Shown piece by piece: positions 1 to 14,047 of a DNA stretch of 64,000 nt (positions are counted from its first letter, which is position 1; each line of letters begins with the position of its first letter). The stretch is from assembly GCA_023055355.1 (NCBI GenBank), contig JALJCS010000001.1, positions 108,764,881 to 108,828,880 of the forward strand. Reading direction: 5' to 3'. The DNA is from Agelaius tricolor. Lineage: Eukaryota; Chordata; Aves; Passeriformes; Icteridae. The position numbers were made by a program, and so were the translations under genes. The notes under the pieces are model-generated. The model ran no database searches and was not told where the DNA came from. It worked only from the letters and a program-made list of their open reading frames with translations.

Positions 1-560
1 CCCTCCACACTTCCTGGCTTTCCACTGCCCCAATTAAAGATAGAAATGTAAATTGATTAAAAACACAGACCAAGAGTCCCATACAGCAATATGGCTCCAG
101 GATTTGGATTCACGATAAAACTAGCAGTGTGGCCTGTATAACTACATGGAAAAATCCAGTCCCTCTACCTGTATTTCCATGTGTTGTGTTCAGTTCAAAC
201 ATTTGAGCGGTCAAATTTTATTTCTATGTGTCTTCAAAGCAAGTCAGTGGTGAGTTTATACAGTGGAAACTACAGATTCATCATCTCAGAGAGGAGGAAG
301 GCTGCAAGGGATTTTGAGAGATAATCAAGGTCATTCCCTGCACTAAAATAGCCACAAAATCAGAACTATGAATTATGTATTTACTCAGTCAATATGTCTT
401 TCAAAACCAATTATTTTTCTAATACCTAATCTGTGTCATGAAAAAATGTCAAGACAAAAAAGAAGTGAAAAAATAAGTTCATTTTCCCCCCTAAAAATAA
501 AACTTTTTCTCATTTATTTAAATAACATAGATTTTCTTAAGCCTGATTATAAAGACTTTT
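1..560. other. Unique non-coding sequence, nothing recognised
   Basis: AT-rich sequence with stop codons in all frames. I see no repeat family, splice-site pair or RNA gene. The 91-codon open frame that starts at 368 ends inside the T/G homopolymer tract and has no protein-like composition. Confidence 0.6.
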
Positions 561-640
561 GGGGGATTTTTTGTTTGTTTTTTTTTTGGGGGGGGGGGTT
601 GTTTTGCTTTTCTGGTTTTTTTTTTTTGTTTGTTTGTTTA
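561..640. repeat. T/G homopolymer low-complexity tract
   Basis: A run of T-rich sequence interrupted by an uninterrupted run of eleven G (588-598), followed by a long T run and three TTTG units. It reads as slippage-generated simple sequence. Open frames crossing it on both strands (poly-Phe/Gly on plus, poly-Lys/Pro on minus) are by-products. The length of a G11 run is also prone to sequencing error. Confidence 0.9.
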
Positions 641-803
641 TAACAGTAGAACTGTTATAAACACTAAAACAATGTGGGAACAGAAAGGAACCCCTGTGAT
701 TTATATAGCTAGTTCCAGTTAAGCCAGATAAAACTCCAAATGTCAATATTGAATAGTTCACTTTTATATCCATCCACCCAAGCAAATCTACTTGAAAAGC
801 TTT

Positions 804-820
804 AACAACAACAACAACAA
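804..820. repeat. (AAC)n microsatellite
   Basis: Just under six uninterrupted AAC units, a short trinucleotide microsatellite in AT-rich sequence. Confidence 0.9.
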
Positions 821-3641
821 AGCCAATACAAGTTATGAATTCCACAAAATCATCACTTCTGTTCAAATTAGATGCAAAAAACAAAAAGCAGTCAAGATCA
901 TGCACTTTCTTTGGGAAACTAACAGCCTGATAGGTGTTTGCTATGGCTTATGCCCTGTATGGAAACAGCTCACATCAGAAAGAGCTGAACCTCTTTTGCA
1001 TCAGCCCAGTTCTGCATCTGATGAAGCTTTTTTCATGGAGGCTTGGAGCATCTTCCCCAGAACATGATGTTAAAGGACAGTTGTATTTACTGGGAATCTC
1101 CTTCACTTTTAATCTTTTCTCTTTCCTGTGCAGCTCTTTAGGAAAAACGCTAATCAAAGTTACATTAACTTCTGGCTTCTGTGTGATGCAGATCAAATCT
1201 ATACCATTTTTCAAATTTCTATTTTGATCCAATAATCAATTTTAAAAAATGCTGATATTGAGTAGCAGTGTTCTACTAGTTTCTACTAGCAATTTGCAGC
1301 AACAGTAGAAAATGAAGGGGTAATATGAAGTGATCCACTAACAGCAATTTAGACTTCTGGAAAATCTGAACTACAGGGTTTAGAACAGAGTCTTGCAGGG
1401 ATTGTGATAGGTGTGAACACCCTTTGGTGGTCTACTCCTCCTCTCATGTAAAGAAGACCAGCTTAATAAGGAAAAAACTAATGTGGAATGGGCTTTAGAG
1501 AAGAACAGCTGTTATGATATTTGGGAGGGTGCTTGGAGGCAGAGAAAGAAATGGTACAGTCAGTTAAATGAGAACATGCTGAGTGATGGAAAGAGGAATA
1601 CAGAGATTTAACAAGAGAGCAAGAGTGGATGTTGTGAAGGCTATGGTTGAGCTGTTGTGTTTCCCACTAGGCAAGAAGTCAAGCACTGAGCTTTCTCCCA
1701 AGCCTATCACAGATGTACTTTGTGAATTTGTGAGGGCCAGATAACCTCTCCATCTTTCTGGTTCTCCATCTGTCAGTCGGGAATAAAGTACTCCTGTTAA
1801 CAGATTGCTACAGGATTCTCCCCACTCTTCCATTCCTGGGAGGTGTCCAAATACCATGGTGTTGATAATCCTGCCTTTACCAGTAGATCAAAAATAATAT
1901 GTGATAAAAAATGTAGGTGAAAAAAAGTCTGAATATGTTTTGAAAGTTTTCAGACTTCGTATTGTATTTTTATGTGATACCCACCACTATGATATCAGAC
2001 CATCTTCTAATAGTTATGTAAGCAAGATGACTAATATCTATCATGTTAAGTCCTTTCTCCTCCCAGGGAAAAATTGTGGGGGTTTAAAATATGTGTTTAT
2101 ATATTTTTAATGTGATTTTAGTATTGACACTGGGTGAAAGAAGAGTGCTTGCACTACGAGCAGAGGTATGAACACTTTGGGGAGCCAAAATTCTGCAAGA
2201 GGCAATTCCACAAATTTGGAAAGACCTGTCTCAGCACATCCCATTGGCATAATCAGGATTTATCCTTGCTAAAGCAGCCAGCATTTCTTTTTAGATCTAC
2301 TATAGGTCTCTACTCACAGCACTCTCCAGCATGAATGATGATCACACTTCTTGTGTTACACAATATTTGCTGCTATGGAGAGGTATTTCCAGACAGCATT
2401 ACAGGTACTGACCTTCATCCATGGACACTATTTTATTTATTTAGGAGTTAGATAAAACTAGTGAATACTGTATAAACATTTAATAACCACCACTTCTGAG
2501 ACAAAAAAAAAAGGAAAATAACAAGATTTGCAGAGATTTTTTTCATGTAATTGCTCAATTTCTATTTGTTTTGACTGGACAGAGCTTTGTTATAAATCAC
2601 TGACACTTCTCATTGGAAAAGCTTTGCCCAAAACGTGGCCCAAAGAGTATTTGAAAAGTTGAACAATTTTCTCTGGGCATAAGGATGCAGTGTCCCACCA
2701 AGAAACTATTAATAATATAATCTGAAAAGATAACATGATAGAGTGGCTTTTGGGTTGTCCAGTAATTTGTAGGTAGCTGAAGTATCCATGAGGAAGGGAA
2801 GGCAGGCAGGAAAGGAGATGCTCAGAGGGCAAGGTTGACTGCTGCCCTCCCATCTCTGCATTCTGTTTCTAATGTGATCCAGTCCCCAGCTGAAATGCTG
2901 TGCTTGTTCCAAGTAAGCTTTTATTAAGAAAATAAAACCACCAGAGAGGAGGTTGTGCAAACTGTCTGGAGCTCCAGAGAAGTGATGACTTACACACAAG
3001 CGTAGTGGACAAGCGCAGAGGTTTTACTCACCCATCTTCTGGCACATCCCAGTGCACGCCAGCTTTCCCTTGGGGAATTGTCATTTCCCATTGGCAAAGT
3101 TAGGCTTGAGAGAACAAAACAGCATTTACAGAAACAGACATGCCAGCACGTCATGCAATTTTTTTGGGCTTTCTTGCAAGGTTTTTAAGAGAACAGTATA
3201 TAGAGAATGTGTTTTAATAGGTAATTGTCACTGATGAAGGTTTTTTAATTCTTTTTGCAGCCTGGGTTAGTGAATGTTCAAACTGATTTATTGTTCCCCT
3301 TCTTGCTATTGTTTCTACTAAAGTTAATATGCTGATCTTAGAAAAAACACTATATTACAAAGTTTTACATCCAAAAATAAAAGGCAATAATAAAGCTCCT
3401 TATTTTTATGCACTATCCAGAGCAACTTTCTTTCATTGTGTATCATGCCTTTAATTGGCTGAGATCCTGGCCTGCTACAAAGGAAAAGGAGAAATGAGAT
3501 TTCCTTCTGAATCCTCATTCATTGTACCATGTTTTCCAGAGGACACTGCTGGCTTGCTTCTGCAGCACGTGGTCTGGGGCCATACTCCTGTCTGAAGTCA
3601 TCTCTATTCAGAGCTTCTGCCAGCAAGAAGGTTTGTTTTGT

Positions 3642-3706
3642 TGTTTAGAGGGTTTTTTGTTTATTTGGTGGGGGGATTTTTTTTGTGTGCTTTCTTTTTT
3701 TTTTTC
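3642..3706. repeat. T-rich low-complexity tract
   Basis: Pyrimidine-rich stretch with T8 and T11 runs interrupted by a short G6 run. It could be the reverse of an A-rich tail, but no recognisable retroposon body lies beside it, so I call it simple sequence only. Confidence 0.75.
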
Positions 3707-5049
3707 TATTTTACAAGGGCAGGCTCATCTCAATTTAGATTTCTTTACCACGGGGAAGGAATATTTTAAGTCTCCTTTTCAGGATTCTGCTCCTGCCTGC
3801 CTTTCTCTCAGGGTAACCTTACATCAGTATTTTAAGACTGATATGAACATAACGATCATATGCCTACTTTTTAAAATCTGTGGGTTCTTTGAAAATGTAG
3901 GTAGCCATGTCAACACCTTCAGTAAAATACTGTTGGCATTGAATGAATACTAACAGCAAAATAGGAGTGAGATCTGCTAACATGCTTACTGGCTCTCTTA
4001 CATGCTGGGTTCAGACCTCACCTATACTCTGATGCTTCTAGATGAAGGTGGATTTATTCTTTTATTCTTCAGAGCAAAATCTATTCTAGGTTGGTGCAGA
4101 TAAAAGAACTCTTAGAAGCCAAATATTTGGTATTCTGCCCAAAACTGAGCTGCCTACTCACTTTGGTGAGCAAGACATGGCTTTTTCAAACAGAAAAGTG
4201 AGAAATTATCTCTTACAACCTCCCACACCAAACATTTCTACTTGAGTTTTTATGTATGACCTGTACATAGGCTTTATGCATTGCAGAGCTGGTCACACTA
4301 AGGGATTGCAGAATAAAGCCTCTAAGGTGGCTGCCCCCAAGCCCAGCTATCTTTTAACTTTCTGTGGGAGACAGCAGCATTTCCTGGTGTAAGCAGCCTC
4401 TACAGATGCAGTTCCCTGTGCTGCATAGACCACTAAGATCTATTTCTACATGATGAAGGAGAAAACAGTTGTTTGGCAGCAGCTTACTACCCAAGCCTAG
4501 ATATCAGTTCTGAAAGCACTGAAACAGCAAACACTGCAGCATGGTTTTATGAGGTACTCCAAACACCCCTTTGCTGTTGATTTCAGGTATCTTAGGCAAC
4601 CATTTAGTTTTTTCATACTGAAGCATTAATGTTGTGCTACTGTATTTTCTGTGCTTGTCTACTTACAGTTGAGTGTTAATCAGCCTGGTGCCCAAAGCAG
4701 AGCATGTCACCTGTATGAGTTCTTATTCCAAAGGTCAGGCACATTTGCTCCAAAGATATTTTGTTAATCACACCTACACTTGCAAGTTTGTAAAGAGTGA
4801 AGAGAGAGTCTTTAGTAGCTTGTTTCAGCTATCAAAGCTGATTTCTTATTAAAAAGATTGTGAAGCTATATAATGTTAGTTTTATGGGTGAATAGCTTCT
4901 AAAACCCAAGACTATTGAGATATCCAGTTAGTGCTGGAAGTTTGTCCATGGAAAACCTTTTTCCTCCACTGGCTCTATGTGTGAGATGATTAGGATGCTT
5001 TGTATCACAGTTTCAACAGAACTATGTATTGGAAGTCTATTTAGTGAGT

Positions 5050-5121
5050 GTGGAAATGAGGGTAGGATTAAATGGATCTTTGTAGGTCCTTTCCAGCCCA
5101 AACCCTTCTGCAATGTGTTCC
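5050..5121 (+). mobile_element. CR1 LINE 3'-end remnant
   Basis: The stretch aligns with the conserved tail of avian CR1 elements: a variant of the 'gatctttaaggtcc' motif, then 'ttccagcccaaaccc' and 'ttctgcaatg', in the order and spacing seen at CR1 3' ends. It is diverged, and the upstream boundary is unclear; homology may reach further left. CR1 copies are usually 5'-truncated non-LTR retroposons that end in short octamer-like repeats and lack poly-A tails. Confidence 0.6.
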
Positions 5122-7181
5122 GTGAGATGTGCACACCTGACTGACACCAACTCATTGGTTACACCTGGCAAAGCAATTCCTGCACAGAGTGGCACATTGG
5201 GAAGTGAGGGTGAGAGTGCTTGCTGCAGGTAGCAAGGCTTTACAGTGTGTTAAGGACTGTCAGCCCTGCATGATTCCCAAAGTTCATGTGGGAACTTTCA
5301 TAGGAAAGATCATTAGTGCTGGCTGCCGTTCTTCAGACAGATTGTAACTCTGACTAATCTCTGCAGTTCACTGAGTCCAAGTGGAGTTGAATTCAGACAG
5401 ATCCTACTGACCCATTTGGAGTAAATCTTCAGGTAGTTCAGAGAGGGAATGAAGTCAGTATGGTGTATGCAAGCTGCCTTGTGCAAACATTCCACTTACA
5501 TTGGCAGGTTAGAATTGGCCAGTACTCTTTTTTTTTTTTCTTTGTGAAAACATTATTTTAATGGGTCATTAATAGATATTCCAGCCTGATTTTATGAGAT
5601 TCTATCACAGTACATGAAAAAAAAAAATTAAAAAGACCACTTTCCCCCCCCAACCCTGAGTTCAGAAGGCTTATTTGAAACTGATTTTCCTGCCTTATAA
5701 ATTTCCAAGGAACAAAAAATGTGTTAGAGGTGGAGATGACAAAATGACAAAATCTGCTGCAAACACCACTTTTATTCTGGTTCACCCTGCTTTGCTCCTC
5801 TATAATATATTCCAAAAGAAACAGGGCTAATAGCTACAAAATTTAGGGTAAGGCATCCGTAACCTCTCCCCAAATCCACTATAGCTTTGCACAGGCACCT
5901 AGGTTTAGCAAGCTCTAGAGCTTGTTGCAAAGTAAAAACTGGAAAAAGTTTAAATATCCAGTAAATGCAGAAAGTTCAAGTAGGTTAGAAGAAATAGTAA
6001 TAATTATGGTGGTCTGAATTGCCATACATCAGTGACATACATCATTTTAACTTCTCTGAAGACCATGGGATCCAGACTTTAAAATACAGGATGGAATCCA
6101 GCTGCAAATTAGGCAAGATTAGGCTTTCCTCCTTTTCTTACTTGCTTTCTTGCCTTGAGAAAAACACATGCTATTCATTTTGCCTTCCATCTGTACAAGA
6201 AGGTAGCAAGTATGCAGGCCATATCCCTGGACAGAAGTAAAAGAATACTGGGATCAGATGATTTCCAGTGGAAAAATATGAAGCAATTGTCTGCTCTTTG
6301 TGAAATGGCCACCCAGGTGTGAAGTTTCTTGCCTGATTTAAAGGGTCAGCAACAAAAATACAGACAAGAAGTTCTTAGAGGGGTTAGTCCTCATGGGAGC
6401 CAAGAGAAGGAAAGGCAGTTTCTGTGCTGTATTTCCTGCTGTTGTATCAAAGGGGAAGAGCCCCTCTGTCAGCTTGTCACCATGAACTTATACCCAAATT
6501 TGGATAAGTACTGTGCTTGCCCAATGATGAATGCCATCACTAGCAGCTAAAGAGAACTCAGCAGCATGCAAAATGCACTTAGTCATCTTTGCAGTTGTAT
6601 ACTATTTGGAATGTCTTTAGAGAAGCTGATCCACCAAATAACAGAACCAAACAATTGTAGAATTGTTTTCCCTGACAGCATGACTCATGTTGATCCTCCT
6701 AATTTCCAGTTAACTTTGTAACACTATAGTGTGATTGTCACCTTCATCAGGTGTGGTTCAGTCTTACAGAAGGCTGCAGACAGCTGGCCACAGTCACAAC
6801 CCATTTAAAACTACAATAACATGAGGGAAGTGTAACCTTGTGACTTTATTTCTCATGACATTTACCATCAACGTACGGAAACTCAGATAAAACCCTCAGA
6901 TGTTAATTCACCTAAGCCACTAGAGACCAATACACCACACTACAGCCATCTCAGTGACAGCAAATACATGGCAGAAAAATCACCACCAGTGCTGATAAAA
7001 TAAGGGTACTTCAATGGAGGTGCAATTGGACAATGGATAAAAACAGACATAGTTTCATGAGCATGAGGAAATTCCATCCAAGCCAGAGAAAAGAGATGGC
7101 AAGAATCATCCATGCTGCCTGGATGCTCTGTGTTCTCCAGCTCTGCTGGAAAAATTCCATGTTTGGATTATCTTGAATAGT

Positions 7182-7199
7182 TTGAAGTGATTGAAGTGA
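7182..7199. repeat. Short tandem duplication (9 bp x 2)
   Basis: The unit 'ttgaagtga' occurs twice head to tail. This is a small slippage duplication. Confidence 0.85.
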
Positions 7200-9670
7200 T
7201 TTCATAGGTTGTTGAAAATTCCCCCTACCATTTTGACACCTACCTGACACCGGGGCTTATTTAGACACTTAGACTCAAGGATGAGATAGGAAATCCCACC
7301 AAGGAGTTGTGTGTTATCTGGTGGGCAGAAATGTCATTTTGTGAGATATCAGAGAAAAGGTAGTTCCCTTATCAGCCTGGCAGTTCTTATGAGTTCAGTG
7401 GGATGGTGGTTTACAGTTCTGCTTACATGGCTGTGCTGCTGCTGGGATAAGATCCATCACCACTCCTGGCTGCTCCTGGGCTTGCCCAGGAATGATAAGA
7501 TGCCTTTGCCATCCTTAGCAGTTCTCTGAATTGCAATAACTGTGAGAACACCATTTATACTGTAGGCTGTAGAGCCACAAAATCTTATACAAAAGCTTTC
7601 TCATAGCTCTCAAAACATTTGCACTGAGCTATCCAGTATCATAGTAAGAGAGAGACAATGCAAAAGAAATACTCCAGAGCTGGTTAACTCTCATGCTGAG
7701 TGAGTATGTGTGAGAAACATGTTCAAATCCCTGATGCAGAATGAAAAATCAGGGTAGAATCAGGTAGAGCAGGAAGCTGTGCCTGGGTCTGCCACATGCC
7801 TGTCTTGTCCCTACACCACCCAACTATTAAAGTGACACATTCATCCTACCAGTACAAACAACTGGTAGAACATTCCGGATTGAATTCCAGCAAAGAACAA
7901 AAACAAATACTTAAACCTTAAAGTAGTCATGTAGCAGAATTGCTGTGCTCTAATCAGGTAGTATTTCCTGGCATTTTTCCTGGCCTTAGTTACTTTAGTT
8001 ACTGCTTGCCATAATTGTCCTTGCCCATTATGTATTAGAAAAGGAAAAAAGTAAAAGGAAAAACTATTCCAAGGGTGTTCCTACTTTCAGCAGCAAGTGC
8101 ATGCTTGTAAGCAAGCCCTTGCTCTCAGGTGGCATGGGTTAATTTTCTGGTAAGGTTTTGATGAGCTTCTGGCAACCAGTACTGAAGAAGGGTCTCCATC
8201 AAAACACCACTGGAATTTATTTAATGATGTTTCAAAGGCACAAACATGTTTCCTGTGTCTTCATCACATCCTCTCTTGGCTACCAACATCTTGCTATATC
8301 CTCATGTTTGATTTGCCCATAGCCATGTCTATCTGTTGTGATTGGACTCTGGGAGGCAGCTAAACACTGCACAGCTGCTTGCTCAGTCCCCCTCCATCCC
8401 CAGCAGGACAGAGCTGAGAATCAGAAAGGTAAAGGAGGAAACTCGGAGGCTGACATAAAGACTGTTAAACAGGTAAAGCAAAAGCCACATGCACAAGCAA
8501 AGCCAAATATAGAATCCATTCACTACTTCCCATGGGCAGACAAGTGTTCACCCTGAAATGGGTTTCAATCTTTATCCAGGACTCACATATTATCATATTA
8601 TTGAAACTTTTCACTCTCCTTAACAGCAGTAGTTTTTAAAATTGTAAAATTGATGTGACGACTTGGAAGAAAAAAAAAATCACCCTGCAGGAAGTAGGGT
8701 AAGGATATGGAATTAGGGTTTGCAAACTTTAATCAGTTTTAACTGAGGATCATAACCCTTGTTTCCAATTACATGTGACTCAGTTTGTTTATTTGTTCCT
8801 GTTTATCAAGGATGTGTCTCTGATCCTCAGGAAAGAAATTCTGTGGATGCTTAAATGTGAACCATGACTGGAGAGAACCTCTGAAACTTTTCACTTGTCA
8901 ACACACAGGAAAAGAACTATGTAACTTTTCTCTTGTTCTTTCTAACATGTGGTATGATAAATAATAGCCAAATAATAAGTGGGAAAAATAGTGATTTCTT
9001 GTAAACAAGCAAGAACTAATTCCCTCCACATCAGGAATTATTATGTCAAATTCTACAGTTTGTTTGGGATTAAGCGATAGCTTGTGGTGTAACTGAATCT
9101 ACCAGTAAATTTTATTGCAACATGGGTTTAGTCATAAGTATACTTATTAGAATGGGAAGAAGACAGGTATCACATATATAACTGTCTCCACATCTTCACA
9201 GTGACGAGTCAAATTAGGTGCACACATTTAGTATCAGAAATAGAAATGTTCCAATAATATTTGCAAGTTTCATGTAATGACCAGTAAATAATATTTGTCA
9301 TGTAGCTGCCTCAGTAAGGAACTAAGCTGTAACAAGACTGTCACTATAATGCCAAAAAGAGAGCACAAGAGTGATAAAACAGCAGAATGCCTTCAGTTTC
9401 TTTCCTTAATCCCTGGGTTACACAGCAGAGAACACAAAAGCCCAGCTGTACCTTTTCCTGTACTCCAGACAAGGTGATCCAATTGTGTGTGACTTCAGAC
9501 TCAAAAATCTTACCATAATGCTTGTGAATCACTAATTCAGAGGGAGCTTTGTCTGACCATCTGCAGGTGTCTGCAGTGTGGACTTTTACATGTGAACTCC
9601 TTGTCCAGGAGTCCTGATCAGTCAGGGAACAGGCAGGCTTATGGTGCAGCTCCTCTCATCCTGTAGTAAG

Positions 9671-9694
9671 CAGCTAAAATCGATCAGCTAAAAT
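9671..9694. repeat. Short direct repeat (10 bp, 4-bp spacer)
   Basis: 'cagctaaaat' occurs twice, separated by 'cgat'. It is a local duplication with no evident function. Confidence 0.85.
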
Positions 9695-12600
9695 AGAAGA
9701 GTGCTTTTCTGAGAGTGAAGATACTTTTTTTCAGAGTTCCCATATTTGCCCTTTGTAGGCAAATCTTAAGGTCTTCTTTCTCTCTGAATAATCCAGCTAA
9801 GGCATGTGTATAATCAGCAGGATCATGGGCTGTGGTAGAAGCCCTAACTCATCTGCCTGCTCCCTAACAGACAAATGGTAAGATGTGTTTTTCAAATCTG
9901 GGGTCTAGTGAAGACCTACTGCAGCCCTTTGAGAAAGGATTGTAATGAACTGCAGAATTATGAAAGTAAAAGAAAATTACTTCTTATTATTTTGGAAAAT
10001 AACCCTTCCTCTGGCCTAACTGTTTTGGTATTTTTTTACATCATTAGTATGCTGTGTGAGTCTTCATGTTAGTGAATTATGGATGAAACCAACCAAAGAT
10101 GAAAAGATATTTAAGTTATCACTTTGCCATCAAATTAGTGATGCAGCATAACATAATATTGTGAAAGGCATTGTCATAAAATATATTTTATTTTGTGTTT
10201 CTTTTTACAGAAAAAACCACATATGTAGTGGCCTGAACAACTGTGTATGATTTGCCAAAGTGATTATCACATAATTAGACAAGTGGTTTGGTCACTTGCA
10301 GAGTACATCTTCATATGCATTCACACATGGCTCTGTAACCTGGCTAAGTGACTAATTGCTTAAGATGCTCATCTCTATATATACCTGAATTGAATAGTCA
10401 CTTAGAGTGGAATCAAAACCCTATCTAGGTCAGAAAAGGATTATTAATAATAAGGTGGGCTCACAGGGAAGTGGTGCCCTTTGTAAAATGACGTGGCATC
10501 TAGCTGATTCATGACTACTGGCAATCCACATTTTAAGACAAAAATCTTCCTGTTATGCAAATCTCACATAATGGGTGGTGGGTCACTTTCTCTTGAACAC
10601 ACTTTACTTTTTTTATCTCTAATCAATACTACCACAACTGTGTCAAATTTCTGAAGGAAAAAAAACCAGTAAACCACATGACATTCTCTGTAAAAATAAT
10701 AAATGCAAAGAGAATAAACACACAGTTCTTAAAATATGCAAGAAAGCAAATGAGGCCTACATGACAAAATGGTTCTAAAACACATATCACTTCTATTAAA
10801 GTTGAACTACCAGAAGAGTGTTTATCATGCCACAGCAAAGAGGAGAAGAAGTGTACATCAACCTGTCTATAATTCATATAACCCTCAGCTACTGCCTTCA
10901 AAAGGCAGCCTTCCATGACAGCACAGCAGGCAGATCATCACTTTCTTACCCTTCTGACAGGCAGATTTGCTTAGCTTTGTAATTTTGCATATGTGTAGGT
11001 TTCTGCTTGGTGCACTACAGTAACTCAGCTACTATGGCTGTTTTGCATCTCTACCTTTCTGAGAGAGGTTTTGTTGCTAACCTTAAAGAGATTATGAGTA
11101 TACTTCTGGAAACATGCATTAACAGAACAGATTTTGAAATACATCAGCTTGAAAGCAAACACGTCTGTATGAGCAAGCCCAAGAGAGATCGTTTCTAGAC
11201 ATTCTCACCTCCACAACTGCTGCTGTAATGGAAAGTCCAAACTGCAGTTTTTTGATTAAGTCACTGCTGCTGTTTCTGTTACAGTCCTCCCACAGATAAA
11301 AAGTTATTTGGAGGTACTGGAGTTGTTGTTCAACTCATTTGCTTTTTAGTATTTTTTATTGCGTTTGGATATTGGTAAGGCAGTTCTAGAGGCTGAAAAT
11401 GTCCTTGAAACTATTGAGTCATAGGTGAAAATGCTTGCAGAAATATTTTGAGGGCTTAATTTATATGTGACTATTTTATGCTACAGCAGAATCATGCTTA
11501 TAGATGATTTGTCCTGTTTCTTGGGAGCTGTGGGCTCTGCTCTGGAAGATGATGTTGACAAAGAAAATAATGGTAATTGAATTTTTTCAAAAGAGGGGTT
11601 GGATTGAGTTTTGGCTTGAGGTTAGGATGTGTTCTTAGTTTAGCAGAGCTACTTCAAACATTGCTAATTAGAGAAGCATTAACATAAGAACAACATTTCA
11701 AATTCATTGATGTCATCTTGCTAACAGATTTGGATACACAGGCCATAATCCCACTGAAAACCAAGAGCTGTTTTTTCCAGAAGGGGGAAGGCCCACATGT
11801 CCAGACCTGTTTTCATGGTTGGAGAAAATGGAGGAGATGGGAGGGGTGGGATCAATTCTTAATGGTCATTTTTCTTCCCAGGAGTCATCAGCAATAATGA
11901 ACTACACAGAACATGTTTGGATCAAGCATCAGACTGGTTTTGGTTTGTGACTCATTTATTGGTCAGAAATAGAGCTTAATATAAAATCCCAACAGTTTTC
12001 ATGTGCCACATGACACCAATGTCACTGATAGGTATTGTCCCAGAATGAGTGGCTACAGTGACCCAGAGAGAAAGCAGGCCCCTCTCCTGCACTTAGGAGG
12101 TTTTAGGCATACCTCTCCAGTTTCTGACCAGGAGTCAGCTTTACTGTGTGCCACATTTTTGTCATATGAATACACATCAAAATGCTTTTTTTGTTCTTAA
12201 GTCTCAATATTAATTTGCTTGGGCTGCTAAGAGTGTTTCAGGATCGATAGGGTATTTTCACTTGCTTTGCTTCGGATGTATAACATTCCTAGTGCCTGCA
12301 CAGCAAATGTCACATTGGCAAGACTGAAAGAACATGATGTATCAAGATGGTTTATTACCAACTCATATGATCCCAGCCCTCCAGCAATCCAGTACCTAGT
12401 AAAATTATTAATACCTAATAAAAAGACTTATTGAAGCTCTGAAGCTAGTGATTGTTTTTTAATTACATATTTCTTTTGATTTAATAAGGTAGTAAATATT
12501 TTCTTCATCTCTCTTTAAAGAGAAATATGCATTTTATGTACTGGTACCCTTTACATAGGTTATTTATATTCCATGCATAATCATCACCATATTTACCCTG

Positions 12601-14047
12601 GGTCACATCAACCTTTTAGCCACCTTTTTGCATTATTTTTGCTATCTTTACAGAACATCAGTTAGTTTAGAAATTGTAAAAAGAATTCCTTAAGGGATAA
12701 AAGATACATAAGTTCATCCTTGGTGTGAATATACTGCAGAGTAAGGAGGACCCTTAGACAAGTCATGGCACATTTGTGTTTGCTCCAGCTCACCCCTGTG
12801 AAAGCGAAGTGATGGGGTCGGAGGCTGCACGTGCACTCAAATTTAAGATAGCACTGTAGTTTGCATAGGTTGACTGGAGATGAGCAGCACTGAAATGCTC
12901 AGAGCCTGGGACTGAACACAAACCTGCCTCTCCTTCCAGCAGCTGAACCTCTTGGCTTCTCTCTTCTCACTGTGACACCTGCCCAGGGTGGCTGCCTTGC
13001 TTTAGTAAATCACTCCTTCAACCAGGCATATGTAGGCACATGTAGCCTCACACACCCAGCCCCATCACAGCCCCACTTGAGAAGGTGTCCATGTCCATGC
13101 TGGCCCAGGACATTGCTTTATCCTTTTCATTTATCCAGGACCAAGCTTTCTTCTGCCCTCTATGTTCTCTACCTATCCAGTGTTACAGGCACACAGCAAA
13201 ATTAATATTCTTCTGAAATGTACAGTGGAGAGAGTGACTGTCTTAGAAACTCATGTACTTCCTTGTAACTGGCTGAATGCCAGGATGAGGTCAAGTGAAA
13301 AGTGTTAATTTTGTGGTTATGTAGAAACAAATTCAGCATCCCAAAATGTGTGGTTGGTCATGCTTCTCTCTCGTCCATCTTGATGCTATCAGTAAGAACA
13401 TGGAGCTCCATTGGAATTTTGGCTTATTCAGGCTCTTTATATCCAGAGCTATTTCCAGTATGGACTGCACAAACTCATGAGAACACAATGCTAGGATTCC
13501 CTCTACAGCATCAGCCCCAAATAAGTTGCATCAGCACTTTAATTGCCAGATGGCAACAGGAAGAGCATCAAGGGGACAGGGACAAACAGGTAAGGTAGGA
13601 GAAAAATGTGGGAAATTCCTTTTCTGAACAGAATGATGAAGAAATTATTCATGCAACTTTACCCTGAAAACAGTCAAGAATTCTCGGTAGTTTGGTGACT
13701 TGGCACTGGTTAATATTTGTTTTTTGCTCACAAAACCTGAGAATCTACTATAACCCATTCTGGTTTGGTTGAACCTGCAGCTTTGAATTCAACCTTCCCA
13801 ATTGCAAACCTTAAACGAGAGAAACCTGATAAACAACAAACTGGGCAGTGTGTTACTGCAAAGAAAGAGCTGTAATTGCATCCTGTCCCTAGGGATTATT
13901 TGAAAAACCTAGCATGCACTAAGTAGACATTCTCCCATGCTATAGACTGTAAACATAGTCCTGATGTTATCCTCCTCACATTTTCTTAGGAGAGGAAAAG
14001 TTGCATGGCAAAAGAGCTTTTTTGTGGCACACACAAGACATGGCATG

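Larger units (their letters stand above)
641..5049. other. Unique non-coding sequence with minor simple repeats
   Basis: AT-rich, CpG-poor sequence without a recognisable gene. It holds a short (AAC)n tract at 804-820 and a T-rich tract at 3642-3706. Open frames are all under about 145 codons; the longest (3522-3953) runs through the T-rich tract. I see no interspersed repeat in this stretch, although very old ones would escape reading by eye. Confidence 0.55.
5122..14045. other. Unique non-coding sequence, about 8.9 kb
   Basis: No gene or repeat family is recognised. The sequence is AT-rich with scattered stop codons in every frame, and open frames reach at most about 100 codons. Small local duplications occur, for example a 9-bp unit twice at 7182-7199 and a 10-bp unit twice at 9671-9694. 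Sequence from about 12.8 to 13.6 kb is somewhat richer in GC but shows no exon-like structure that I can defend. Confidence 0.5.

Noticed and set aside
3522..3953. 143-codon frame
   Set aside because: It is opened by a T-rich low-complexity tract, with no start context or protein-like features beyond that.
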